The notes below the pieces were generated by a model. It did no database searches, was not told where the DNA came from, and saw nothing but the letters and a program-made list of their open reading frames with translations. The translations under genes were made by a program, and so were the position numbers. From Diospyros lotus (taxonomy: Eukaryota > Streptophyta > Magnoliopsida > Ericales > Ebenaceae), in contig NC_068344.1 in assembly GCF_014633365.1 (NCBI RefSeq), positions 9,873,669 to 9,937,668 of the forward strand: a stretch of 64,000 bases of DNA, read 5' to 3'. Of this stretch, positions 20,337-31,654 are shown piece by piece (position 1 is the first letter of the stretch; each line of letters opens with the position of its first letter).

Positions 20337-21283
20337 TTTTATATTGGCTTTGGTCAGAGTATTTGACATGAATGAATGAGTTAGAGTTCTGTCTGTCACA
20401 AGGATTTTTCCTTAAGTGAAGGTTATGATTTGATTTGTCTTCTTGTGTTTTCTTACTGCATAGGTTGGTTTCACAATACCAACAATGTGATGGAATACAA
20501 TCGTGACAATTTTCTATAGTCACCCTCATGTCACATGAAACTTTTCTATATGAAGATAGTCTTGAAACTTCATCTTTTGATTCCCTTGTCAAAGAATTGT
20601 CTCAAGAAGGGTATCCAAACCTAAAATTGTCACATTTTTTTTTATTCATATTGTCAATATGTCTTTTAGAAATCTATTGACACTGTAAATGTCATGTGGT
20701 GCCACCGACCTAACTTGGTTAAGATAAGTTCTAGTTGGTGAGGTTGATGATGAAGGTTATGATTTTTTGAGACTTGAGAAAGCCATGATTCTTGCCGTTT
20801 GGCTGTTGAAGTTGCTTGTGATATTTTAGAAATAATGCAAAGTTTTCTTGTGGGATGATATCTCATGCTTGAGAAACCAAGCATTAACCATAAGAAAAGG
20901 TCAATCTTGGGTTGTTTTGTACAGATCCGGGAGCTTAGGATATTAATTTGGGCTGCAGATAGAGCTTTTGGCATCTTCCATAGGTTTAGGACAAAGATTC
21001 CGATAATCCTCAGCCAAACCTAACCTAATCTGCAAAAGGGAATTTGTTTTGGCTTGAATTTGTAAGTCATATTTGGCTTCTTATTGAATTTACAAACCTA
21101 TATCCTATTCTGTTAAGACTTCGTCAGTGCCAGAATTCTACACTGAACTTTGTCATCGGCTAACATCTCCAAAGCAATTTAATTAATATTAAGTGTAGCT
21201 GACTCAAGATTTGATATACCTATGCAACTCTTTTGTCTTAAATGTGAGAAACAAGTTATGTTTTCTTAACGATGATACCAAGT
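20337..21283. other. intergenic, no gene seen
   Basis: Minus-strand ORFs of 95 and 102 codons (20305-20592, 20666-20974) show no domain and biased low-complexity composition. Treated as chance. Confidence 0.5.
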
Positions 21284-21291
21284 AATATTAC

Positions 21292-22390
21292 TAGGGGTGA
21301 GCAGAAATTCGAGTAAATCGAATTAACCGAACCAAACCGACAAGTTCGGTCGATTCGGTTTGGTTTTTTTAAAAAAATAATTCGGTTCGGTTATATTTTT
21401 TTCTTAAAAATCGGTTATTCGGTTCGATTATTTATACAAAAATAACCGAATAAGCGAATAACCGAGTTACCCGTGACTGTGCCCCCCCCCCCCCCCCCCC
21501 GTGCTGTGCCCGAACCGAAGATATTACTCGCCCATAAGTCCGCGACCCAAGTTGGGTCAGTGACACCCCCCCCTTACGAGACAGCCACTCACTTGGATCT
21601 GGAGACCAAGACCGACTGATAGAGAGAGAGAGCCTCCAACAGATCGCACAAATCGATTGATTTTGTGTTCGTCGGTGCGTCGCCATCGATGAAGGTCACC
21701 TTCGCCTTCGTCGTTGCCAGTCGGTCGCTCCTGCCTTTCGCTTCGCGGTCCGGCCGTCCCCTTCGTCTCCTTTGTCAGACCCATACCAACGTCGTTTCAT
21801 CACTGTTCTTCCTTTCATTCCTTGTGCTTGGACGATCGATCCACACCAACGACCACCGACCGTCGAGCACTTAGGTTAGTATCAACAGTTAGGTTAGGGT
21901 TTGTAAGATTTTTTAATTGTTTTGACTTTCAGTTGGGTTAATTTCTTGATGTTTTCTTCTACGGGTTGTTCGTTTGTATTTCCACAAACGGATTTGTATT
22001 CTTTCTTGTGTATTTCTTCTGTTCTTTTGCTGCTCTGCATTGTAAATGGGTTTGCATTTTTCTGTTCTTTTTCACTGTAAATGGATTTGTATTCTCTCTT
22101 GTATGTATTCCTTCGTTTGCACAAATAGGTTGCACAAACATTGTTCCTCTGTTGTTGTAAATCAATTTGTTTCTATGTCAATTTGTGTATCAATTTTTGA
22201 TTTTGCATAATTGATTTTCGGTTTCAGCTATCGGTTCAGTTAACTCAATTTAGATTTCGGTTAGTTCGGTTAGCTGAGATTAGTCGGTCGGTTCGATTCG
22301 GTTATCGCATGCGGGTCGGTTCGGTTCAGTTAGTATTTTTGGGTCGGGTCGATTCGGGTCAATTCGGTTATAATCGAATGCACACCCCTA
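21292..22390. mobile_element. non-autonomous hAT-like DNA transposon (1.1 kb)
   Basis: Seen: the ends TAGGGGTGAGCA and TGCACACCCCTA are inverted repeats, flanked by an exact 8-bp duplication AATATTAC (21284-21291 and 22391-22398). Both subterminal regions (21310-21470 and 22220-22380) are packed with TTCGGTT/AACCGAA words in both orientations. The centre (21530-22200) is different in composition and holds no transposase. Known: an 8-bp TSD with a (T/C)AGGGGTG end is characteristic of hAT. Inferred: moved by a related autonomous element; the clustered TTCGGTT words could be transposase binding sites. Confidence 0.88.
21482..21500 (+). repeat. homopolymer run of 19 C
   Basis: Lies inside the hAT-like element, just after its left subterminal repeats. 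A second, shorter C run is at about 21566-21572. Confidence 0.9.
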
Positions 22391-22398
22391 AATATTAC

Positions 22399-23890
22399 TA
22401 CTAGCCCAATTGATTATGGTTTTTTTCCCTTGTTTTGGGTATTAGGATGATAGAAATTTTAAAAGACACTCTTATTTTGGACAATTTTATCTATAACATA
22501 TCTATAATACAAACGAACGCTATATTTTGATAGTACGAGACCCTTTCAATAAAGTGCTCTTTTAAAATATATTTTTTATGTATTTTGTTCACAAAATAAA
22601 AATTATCTATATTAACTTGATTTAAACGCATGACTTTTAACTAATAATTAATTTTTCAAAAAATTGTATAACTGCACAAAGAATCATTTTGTTTAAAATT
22701 GTTTAAAAACTAAGAATAATGTTATTGGTATATTTTTGTGTACATTTTGTATTACACAAAGGTGTACCAATAATAAGAATATCCCTTATGAGGCGCATAG
22801 AAACGCATGGAGAGGCGCAATTGTTGAAGTCCATATGATAAATTTTTATTTAGTTTTTTTGTATATATATACGTAGTATGAACTATTCCTCTAGTATATA
22901 TATATATATACAAACTGAACTCGTTTGGAAGGTAGATTAAATGGTGATGGGATTAAGTTAAAAATGAGAAAAAAGAGTGGATTGGGTCGTCACATGCACC
23001 TACTTCTTCAACACCTAGTGTCCTTGTAGGGCCAAAAATCCCATACTCTGAACATGCACTTTCATGTGTGTTCGAGCATGTAACAATTTAAATATTGGAT
23101 TCACTATAAAGTTTGAATTTAGAGTCTTTGCTTGTTTTAATATTATGTTAAATTGTTAATTATTATTACATCTAAAAGCTTAAGTTATTAAGTAAAAAAA
23201 TAATTTTATTTTTATATTTTTATTTTACTCTCTATTGATACCACTATTAACACCATGGATCTTTATCCAAAAGTGCTAGTTAAATATAATTTATGAACTT
23301 ATAAGACCAAATAATATACTCAAGGGAGTAATTTATAACCACGTGTTCCCGATTTTCTATATTTCTACCAATCGTCCGAAACTAGTGTGTGTATTTATAC
23401 CTCTTTTCACAATAAAAAGAATATGGAGGGACTCAAGGCCTTCTTGTCAAAACCTTTCTTCCACAACATACTTTAACCATCCTATAGACCTGTGGTAGGG
23501 ATTATGTTTGGCATTATCATCAATCCTCTTCATATAAACCTTGATCTGTAATGATGGATCATCTATGTATGGTGGCGACTAAAATTTTAACTCCCAACCT
23601 AATACATATGTAATGATAGTCTCATCCTTAATTTCTTACCATTAACCATTAGGGGCAGATGGTAGAATGCTTCCCTAAACTTTTAAATTTTTTTCATATA
23701 TCTCTAAATTTTAAAATTTTACCACGTACCCCCAAAGCTTCTAAAATTTCCTATCTTGTAACATAATGCTTGTATTTGCATGAGTTAAAAATGTTAACTA
23801 CAATGTAATTTGATATTAAATATATATTTATAAATATATATTAGATGATTCATGTATGTCTCCAATTCCTTTTTGTTTATATATTAACTT
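22399..23890. other. AT-rich intergenic, with TA microsatellites
   Basis: (TA)n runs at about 22863-22871 and 22896-22911. No gene seen; a TRIM-like LTR lies at 23146. Confidence 0.5.
23146..23235 (-). repeat. solo LTR-like relative of the 93-bp TRIM LTR
   Basis: Begins TGTTAAATTGTTAATTA and continues with ACATCTAAAAGCTTAAG, the same order as the LTR at 3987-4066. The right end is blurred by AT-rich decay. Confidence 0.5.
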
Positions 23891-24012
23891 TGTTGAAATG
23901 TATAAGTATATAGTAAAGGGTATTATTGTAATTAGGATACTTAGTATACTCTTGTATATATACCTTGTCATACATTTTAGAGAAAATACATATTATTTTA
24001 TTACTCCCTAAA
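23891..24012 (+). repeat. 5' LTR of copia P
   Basis: 122 bp, TGTTGAAATGTATAAG to CTCCCTAAA. The expected PBS is not recognisable after it. Confidence 0.7.
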
Positions 24013-24025
24013 AACCTAACTAGTA

Positions 24026-24768
24026 TTGTCATTGTTGCCATCGAGGCCATTATTGCTCACTATAACTCTTATTGCTTCACACCTACAAATTTGCAAATAT
24101 ACTTCGCTCACCAAAGTTTTCAACTTCACTGACACTGATGTCCTCACCAACCCTACTTGCCATGACTGTTTCTGCTCTACTCGTCATGACTATTTCTTGC
24201 CTATAGATTTGCTTTGTTGCTCTGGCACATCGATTTTATTGGTCCTATGTGACCTATGGACTCATGCCTATGAGTTGTGTATGAGTGACATCACTTGTAT
24301 ATATGATGTGATCGGTGCTCCATTTTATCAATGATTTAGACATGACCACCTATATTGGTAAGCTCCAAGCTTTCATTATTGATTTTAATGAACTAATATC
24401 ATTTGATGTTGATGTGAAAAAACAACAAGAGCAACGAGATAAGATGTTCATCGTTCTTTGTCAAAATGGGATTCATCCAAAACTTGAGCTGGTTAAAACC
24501 TAAATTCTAGGTTGTACTTTTCTTCCACTGTTGACAGAGGTATTTGCTTGGTTACTTCGAGCTTTTTCACTTACTGTTGATTATAACCCTTCTCTACTTG
24601 GAGAGCACTCCGCTCTTACCATTGCCCAGGCCAATTCCCTTCCTAGTGATGGGTTTAACTTAGGTAGATGTCATGGTGGTGGTTGCCATGGTAGACATGC
24701 TAGCCTTGATGTTCTTATTACAATTGTATTGGTCATTTTCAGAAACCTGCTATAGCTTACATGGTTGC
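24026..24768 (+). pseudogene. Ty1/copia gag remnant
   Basis: Seen: from about 24345 TYIGKLQAFIIDFNELI, KKQQEQRDKMFIVL, then EVFAWLLRAFS and a decayed basic C-terminal part (GRCHGGGCHGR). Known: the FxxDFNxLL...QQEQRDKFFMVL-like order is typical of copia gag of the UBN2/Retrotran_gag type. Interrupted by stops near 24333 and 24502 and cut by the solo LTR at 24769. The reading resumes after 27483. Confidence 0.75.
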
Positions 24769-27478
24769 TGTAATACCCAAGAATTTTCAAAGGGCTCAAG
24801 AGTAATTTATCTTAGGCGAAAATGCAATTTTCAGGTAAATTAAGGTTATAAGGTAATTTCGATATAGTTATGAGTAACCGAATTGACTGCAGGGAGTACT
24901 TTAGAGTCGAGATGTCTAAGAAAAATAATATGGTAATGACGAGCGTATCAAGGCATGATTTATGGCATCGAAAGAAATTAGGTCAGAGACAATTTTTGGT
25001 ATAGCTATAATTTAGTCTAAAAAATTAAATTGTTATAGGAGACTTTTAGAAAATCAACGGAACCTCAAGGAGGTTCATATTTAGTATGTAGAACAATCCT
25101 TTAGTGGTTTTGGGTTGAAACGAAAAGGATTACGATCAAAACGTAGATTCGGGCTTAAGGGTCATTTCTTAATTATGCCCGAGAGAGGTTGAAAGGATGT
25201 TATTCTCAAATCTTCAGGGATGAAATGAAAGATATAGAGTTCAAGGGTCGTAATGGAACTATAGGGAAGCTTAGGGGCTTTAAAGAAAGGACAAAAGTGA
25301 AATTGAAAATTTGTAGAGGGGTTGAAGTGTAATTTTTGCAACTTGAACAGTGAAGTGACTGCCATGGCTGACCAGCCACCTTTCTAGTCGCCGATAGCTG
25401 CTTTAGGCCATGGGAGGCTAGAGGAAGGTGATAAGGGATGCTCAGGGTCGGGCTTAGGCTGACATTAGTTGCAAATGTGGCTAATTTTTTCATGTTTTTC
25501 GGCCGTTTTTGGCTGAAATTTGGTGCATAATTTGAGGGTTGAATGATGATGTTTTGGCTCGATCTGGGGAAGGTAGAAGCCTTAGAGGCGTTGGGTTGAG
25601 CAACCATGAGCATTTGACAGCTCGGGGTTGCCTATAAATAGAGAATTTAAGGTTTGGCCGAATGTTTCAAGAAGTTTAAAATAAAATATTCAAGAGTTTG
25701 AGGAAAAATTGAGAAAAATGGATAAGGGGCTTTTGTTCCCCATGTCCAGAGGATCATTTCTGGAGAATTTGAGCAATTTTCGTTGAAAGTTGAGGGGGAT
25801 ATGAAGCTTCGTTGGAAAAATGGGCTTTGCCAAAAAATCAGTTTGAGTAGTCAAAAAATGTCTTTGATCTAGTGATTTGAAGCTATAATCCTGTAGAGGA
25901 TGAACAGAGGAAGGTGTAGGTTTAAACGGGAGGCGAAATGGAGCTCAAACGAAGGAGATATCGTAAAAAATAAGGTTGGGTGCATGACCGCCAGAATCTG
26001 GTCAAAAAAGAAGACCGGCGCGTGCAATGCACGCGCCCGAAGGCCCCCACTAGTGGGGGCGCATGGGGGCGTGTGGGGGTGCATGCAATGTTGAAAAAAT
26101 TTGAAAACAAATCCCAAAAAATCAAGAAAAATAAAATAAGGGGCGGTTTGTGTTCAAAGTTTTGGTGTTTGACTTTGAGGTTTCTTGGTTTTTGCAACGA
26201 CCAATCTTGTTATGCGTGCAAACGAAGTGTCAGGGTAAGTTCTGGAATTTTCTTTTAAATTTATTAGAATATCATGAATTGTTGTGGAAAAATATTTGGG
26301 AAATTGGTTAAGAAAGTATTTATTTGGAATATTAGAGAGGAAAATGAGAGAAAAATTGAGGAAAATATGAAGAAATTGAGAAATTGAGGTATTGATATAT
26401 TCCATGTATAAATATGATTTATAGGATCTTTGTGCTCGAGTTTAAGTGATTTTTAAGTTCGACACAAAAATTGAGGTTGGGCAAGCAAATTGAGGCGATG
26501 CACGTTTCTCAAGATGTTTTGAACTTAGTACAAAAGGTAAGTGGTTCAACCCAAAATCAGTTTTATGTAAATAAATCTATCATATTGACATGCTATGTTA
26601 TGTTATGCATCATGTAGAGTACATTTACATGTATTGATGATGAATTATGCATATGTTTATGATGATATTATTGATCATGTAATGCATAAGGGTTTGGGAT
26701 TAGGGATTGGCGTCGCTACTCTGCCAAGGGGTGCACCCATACACCTTGGCCTGGTAAGGAGGTTGTTCAAATGGAGAGTAGCAGTTGGGTGCGGTCGACT
26801 CAAACGAAAAGAATGATGTTATGTTGCATTGCATACACACATGAGATATGAATGATGTACCCTTACTTAGATGATTCATCATCTAACTTAGGCTTTGCCC
26901 CTAAAATATTCAAACATTCTAGATGGAGATTGTAACCAAAACAAGGATGAATGAGGCACAATATGGCACTTAGCAAAGTGTAAGATGTAATGATTGAATG
27001 TTATGTACCCCATGTGTTTAAGTTCTGCTGATCGAATTCTGAACGTTTTGAAGAATGATGCTGTATAACCTTATTTATGGTTAATGATAAAGTTAGGATT
27101 CGAGGCACGTGATGACATAACCGATGGATTCTACGTGTAGATCCGATATTCTGCTTATTCATGAAGATTTGGTTATGTGATGTTACGTTTCAAGTCATGT
27201 TGAAAAACTTATGTTTTGTTGATGAATAGTCTTATATTATGGAATATGTCCGAAATGATTATGTATTATTAATATGGTTCGATATATGCTTAGGTTTGAT
27301 TCATGCTTCTATTATTGGTGAATATCTAGCCTAGCATTTATGATGTATAATGGTTCTCATGCTAGGTAGGTAAATGGGAAATTTTGGGAATTAATATGAT
27401 GTTGAGATTATTTTTAAGAAAAAAATAATATCCAAAATTTCTTAAGTTATAATATGCCCGAGAAAGTGGGGTGTTACA
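24769..27478 (+). mobile_element. chromovirus-type solo LTR, copy 1 (2.7 kb)
   Basis: TGTAATACCCAAGAA to GTGGGGTGTTACA, with an exact duplication GTTGC at 24764-24768 and 27479-27483. No coding region. It shares the block CTTAGATGATTCATCATCTA and GCCCCTAAAATATTCAAAC (26862-26915) with copies at 28563 and 35651 and, inverted, with the LTR at 31655. Known: long LTRs with TGTAACACCC/GGGTGTTACA ends are common in Tekay/Del chromoviruses. Inferred: formed by LTR-LTR recombination. Contains a (GC-rich) palindromic patch near 26010-26090. Confidence 0.88.
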
Positions 27479-27483
27479 GTTGC

Positions 27484-27892
27484 CCACCTTAAATGGCTAA
27501 TGTTATCCACATTGCTATTGGTGCTTTAGAAGGTTAGGAGGCTATCACCTTTAGTGCTTCTTCACCAGTTACTATCTCTGAGGGAGAGTATACTCAATTC
27601 CTTCAATTCTAAGCAGGACAATACACTGTTTCACTTGTTGCATTCCTTGTTTACACAGGTAATCCTACTATTTGCTTTATAAAATCCTTATCTTCTCTTG
27701 ATTCATGGATCTTTGACTCTTGTAATCATTAAGTCTTTTCACATCTTCACACCTTGGGGTCTTTACCTACTATTACCAATCATATGTCTGGTAATTGTTC
27801 ACTCTTCTTACATCTTCATATCTTGGGGTCTTTAGTTACTATTACCTTGGTTGATGGTTCTTAACCCCTCCTTATGTTATCATTGTTGAAAG
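27484..27892 (+). pseudogene. copia gag-protease junction remnant
   Basis: Continues the gag/protease frame of copia P after the solo LTR. At about 27700-27795 it reads SLDSWIFDSCNH and later HMSGNCSLF, a decayed form of the protease signature (SWI-DSG-ASDHMTGN). Stops are present. It ends near 27892, where another LTR-like sequence starts. Confidence 0.65.
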
Positions 27893-28562
27893 TGTTAGTG
27901 TTGTGTGCCCTAATGTTAGATTTAGATGACATCTAGCGGGCTTGAAATAAATGCATACCTGTAGTTCGATGTAAGGATGGAGTACAGAAACTGTTTCTAT
28001 ATTGAGACAGATTCCACCTCAAACTATGATGGTCCTAGTCCGTCCACACCTAGTTTGCAATCTAGTATCATTTCAGTCACCTCTTCTCATGCTAGACACA
28101 TAGGTTCCTCGTATCACCAGTACTCGCATCTTAATTTTTCAGCGTGACAATCATGCACCTGAAATTAATCAGAAGAAGAAGCAGAAAAAAGGTAGAAGAC
28201 AAAAATTACAGAGCCCGAGAGAGAGAGAGAGAGAGAGTAAGCAGTTATATATATATGTCTCTATATTGAATTTAACCTTCCTTCAATTCTGTCGCCTATC
28301 CCCTTAAACCACTCTAATTTTGCGCCACCTGGCAACCCCAATTGATTGGCAGTTGGGGGACCAAAATTCGACTTTCCCCTCATCGAGAGTTGACTTTCGC
28401 TACCTCCGAGAGTCGACTTTCCCAAATGCAAAAGTCGACTCATGGCCTGTTGATCAACTTTTGACCAACTAATTCCTGAGACGCTTTAGGCACAAGATGT
28501 TTATACCAAACGTAATACTAAATGGTGTGTGAATTTCTAAATTCATTACCCACTAGCAATCG

Positions 28563-31245
28563 TGTAATACCCATGAATGATTTGAGGATATAAACGGTAT
28601 TTAATGAAGAGTATAAATAGAATTTTCAGAAAAATGAGACTATAGGGTACACTAACGCAGCTTTAAGTGACCGAATTAGACGAAGGGAGTACCCCAGACC
28701 CTAGATAGCTAAGGAAAATGGTATAGTATCAACGAGTAATACAAGTTATGATGTTAGGAATAAAAAGAAATGAGATTGGGAATAGTTTTCGGTACAGCTG
28801 TCGACTAGGCTGAGAAAACTGAATCGACGTAGGGATCATCCAAAAAATCAACCGAGTGTCTTGAGGACTTACATTTTATGTATAGAACAACCCTTAAGTG
28901 ATTTCGGGTTAAAACAAATGGATTTAAGGTCAAATCGACCAGTCGGGCCTAAGTGTAATTTTCTAAATTTCCCTGAGAGAGGTCAAAATGGTAATTTTTC
29001 AGAAATTTCAAGGGTGAAATAAGAAGTACTAAACTTGTGGGCCTTAGTGATGATGTTGGAAAGATTAGGGGTATCAAGGAAGGGGCCAAAATGAGATTTG
29101 ATGAAATCAGGGGGTGAAAATGCAATAAACTAAAATCTGGTAGTGTGAAAACAAAGGGAAAACGGTCGTCGCACTGCCACAGCACATGGAGGCCGATTTC
29201 GATGATGGGACGACCGAGGGTGGCTTGGGGGAGGTCATATACGGCGGTAGGAGGCTTGGGGAGCAAGGCTTGGCTGATGATTGGTCGAGAGGTAGCCGGA
29301 TTTTGTTATAAAAGGGGTAAGGGTTTGGCCGAAACTTTACTCACAAATTGGTCGCGTTTTTGGATGTTTTTGAGAGAGTGATTAAGGGGCTTTTGATCCT
29401 TGCATCAAGGAGAAGATTTTGGGAGCATTTTGAAGCATTTTGGAGTGAATTTGGTGGTTGTTTGAAGCATTATGTACAGAAGCCGAGGCGGACCGCCACG
29501 TCGCTCCTACAACTCGCCTTTTGAGGTGTTTTCCGGTGAGCTTTCGAGCTCCAAGAGGTGGCGTTGTGATCGACTAAAGAAGGGCTTCAAGGAGGTACCT
29601 TTGTTTTTACCATCGGAGCAACCGTCGGCGGCTGGATCAACAAGGAAGACGGTGGCGCATGGCTGCACACGCCAGCCTTCAATCGCACCCACGCGCTGAG
29701 CGCGTGAAGGCGCATGATAGGGGCTTTTTTGGTATTTCCTCTTCCAGATTTTTTATTGATTTATTTTAGGATTTATGATGTTGAAATATTTGGAAAACTG
29801 TTTGAGGAGATAATTATTTTGGAATTATCAAGGTGAAAAATGGGAGAAAAATAGAGGAAATTATGGAAAAAATTGAGGAAAATGGATTTTGATGCTTCCT
29901 TAATTAAATATGATATTTAGGGTGTATCTTGGCTTGAGGTTGAGAATAAATTCAAGTGTTTGTGATTTGGCATGCAAAACAAGGTTGTACACGAGGATCA
30001 AGGCAATCCGAATACGTCGAGGTGAGTGTTCTACCAAAAAACTTGGTTTTGACTTGTGAATGGTTCTATCCCAAAAGTTGGTTTTGACTTATTCATGCAA
30101 ATGGTTTTGTTGCATGTAAATGATAACCGGTGACGGTTGGTTTTATGAGGGAGGTTCGCCCCTAAACGTTTTGTACTCGTGCATTGCATTTTATAAAACT
30201 GTTATTTATATGATGTTTTGAATTGTAAAATGTGGCATTGTCTTGAGTTTTGTGTGTACGTATGGAATGTCAGCCTAAAATGTTGTCTGGATAGTGTAGC
30301 CATAATTCTCCAAGGGCGTGACGAAATAATAGGGATATCTGATGCTGGTGTGCATGTCAGGATAGTCGCCTTGGTTTCCGTTCTAGATTGTTTGGTCAGA
30401 AAAGTTGCACTAGGATGACTAGGTGGTTCATATTGTGTTGTTTATGTGGGTTGTTAGCCTAGGATGTTGTCTGGATAGTGTAGTCGTAATTCTCCAAGGG
30501 CATGACGGAATAATAGGGGTATCCGATATTGGTGTGCGCGTCAGGATAACCGCTTTGGTTTCCGTGCTAGGTCGTTTGGTTAGGGAAGTTGCACTAGGAT
30601 GACTAGATGGTCCATGTGAAATTTTGGAGTTGGGATTGTATGGTGGTTCCCGGATGCTTAGAGTGGAAGCGTAATTTGGAGAGATGCGTTGGCTTGCCCC
30701 TTTTAAGCTAGAATCGTGTCTTGTCGTCGAGTCGGTATGGTGGCATAGCTGTTAGAGAGATTGCTCTTTTCCCGTGGTAGGGTTAAGCGTTTGGGATTCT
30801 CTTGGGCTAGGGCTTACTGGGTGTATTGGTTTATTTCATGTCTTGCATTCATTCATGAAAAATGTGTTCGAACTCTCACTTAGATGATTCATAATCTAAT
30901 ATGGACTTTATCCCTGGGATATTCAAACGTTCCGAGTGAAGGTAACGGTGCAAAAGGGAAAGGGATCGTCGAGGAGTGACGACGATTAGTGGATAGTTTA
31001 CATTATGGTTGACTTTATAATATAAATAAAGTGAGTTCGATTATGGTTTATTGAGGTTTCGATCTAGCTTCCGCATTTGAGATGATGTACCTATCTTAGT
31101 TTATTGATGGTTCATATTTGATATACTGAGAAGGTGTAACGGGATCTTCGGGGAACGGTTTTTGTGATGGGTTTTTATTTGGAAAAAAATTTTATATCCC
31201 CGGAATCTTACGTTACTTGACGCTTCGGAGAAGTGGGGTGTTACA
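28563..31245 (+). mobile_element. chromovirus-type solo LTR, copy 2 (2.7 kb)
   Basis: TGTAATACCCATGAA to GTGGGGTGTTACA with exact flanks AATCG (28558-28562 and 31246-31250). It aligns with copy 1 at both ends, at the GGGAGTACC region near 28685, and at the CTTAGATGATTCATAATCTA block near 30880. No coding region. Contains an internal 184-bp tandem duplication. Confidence 0.9.
30265..30620 (+). repeat. tandem duplication, period about 184 bp
   Basis: Two units share TGTTGTCTGGATAGTGTAG, ATTCTCCAAGGGC.TGACG and GTTGCACTAGGATGACTAG; they begin at about 30272 and 30456. Confined to solo LTR copy 2. Confidence 0.8.
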
Positions 31246-31654
31246 AATCGGATAACAACAAAACCCTTTTCAGTACAGGCCAACCCCTTGACCCATCACC
31301 AAAATTTCTCTATATCCTAATGACAATATGAGAGTTCTTGAATAATGCGTAGCAGCGGTTTAGGACAATATAGGTGGCAGTAAAATCTCACTTCAAGTGA
31401 ATTTATTACAGTTGATGATTACCGTGTGCTATAATCCTTCTATCACCTAATGTCCCGACTAAGGGAGAGCCATGGAATGGTAAACTCACAAACTCAATAA
31501 CTATGTGTTTGACCTCGTTAATGTGATTAGATGACACCTTAGGAAACTCCTTTCCTGACATTTAATCTGCCCTAGTCAGGGATTGTCCCATTACACTAAC
31601 AGTAGATCACATAGAATGTTCACCCTATCAATTACCAACGAGAGTGACAGATCC

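Larger units (their letters stand above)
28145..31654 (-). repeat. possible copia-type LTR fragment Q, split by solo LTR copy 2
   Basis: 28145-28562 plus 31251-31654 look like one sequence broken by the copy-2 insertion (duplication AATCG). Style and landmarks resemble a long copia LTR on the minus strand: an AGAGAGAG run at 28213-28236, AGTCGACTTT repeats at 28365-28440, GTCGACTCATGG. Its right end is where chromovirus V begins. Identity is uncertain. Confidence 0.35.

Noticed and set aside
24300..24760. Considered as a host zinc-finger gene (GRCHGGGCHGR)
   Set aside because: The preceding sequence is clearly copia gag and the Cys/His spacing is not a knuckle.
25206..26258. Several ORFs in solo LTR copy 1
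   Set aside because: Short, overlapping on both strands, inside an LTR bounded by an exact TSD. Not carried by copies 2 or 3.
29145..29700. ORFs of 61-78 codons in solo LTR copy 2
   Set aside because: Inside an LTR with a clean AATCG duplication. No domain and no match to the other LTR copies.
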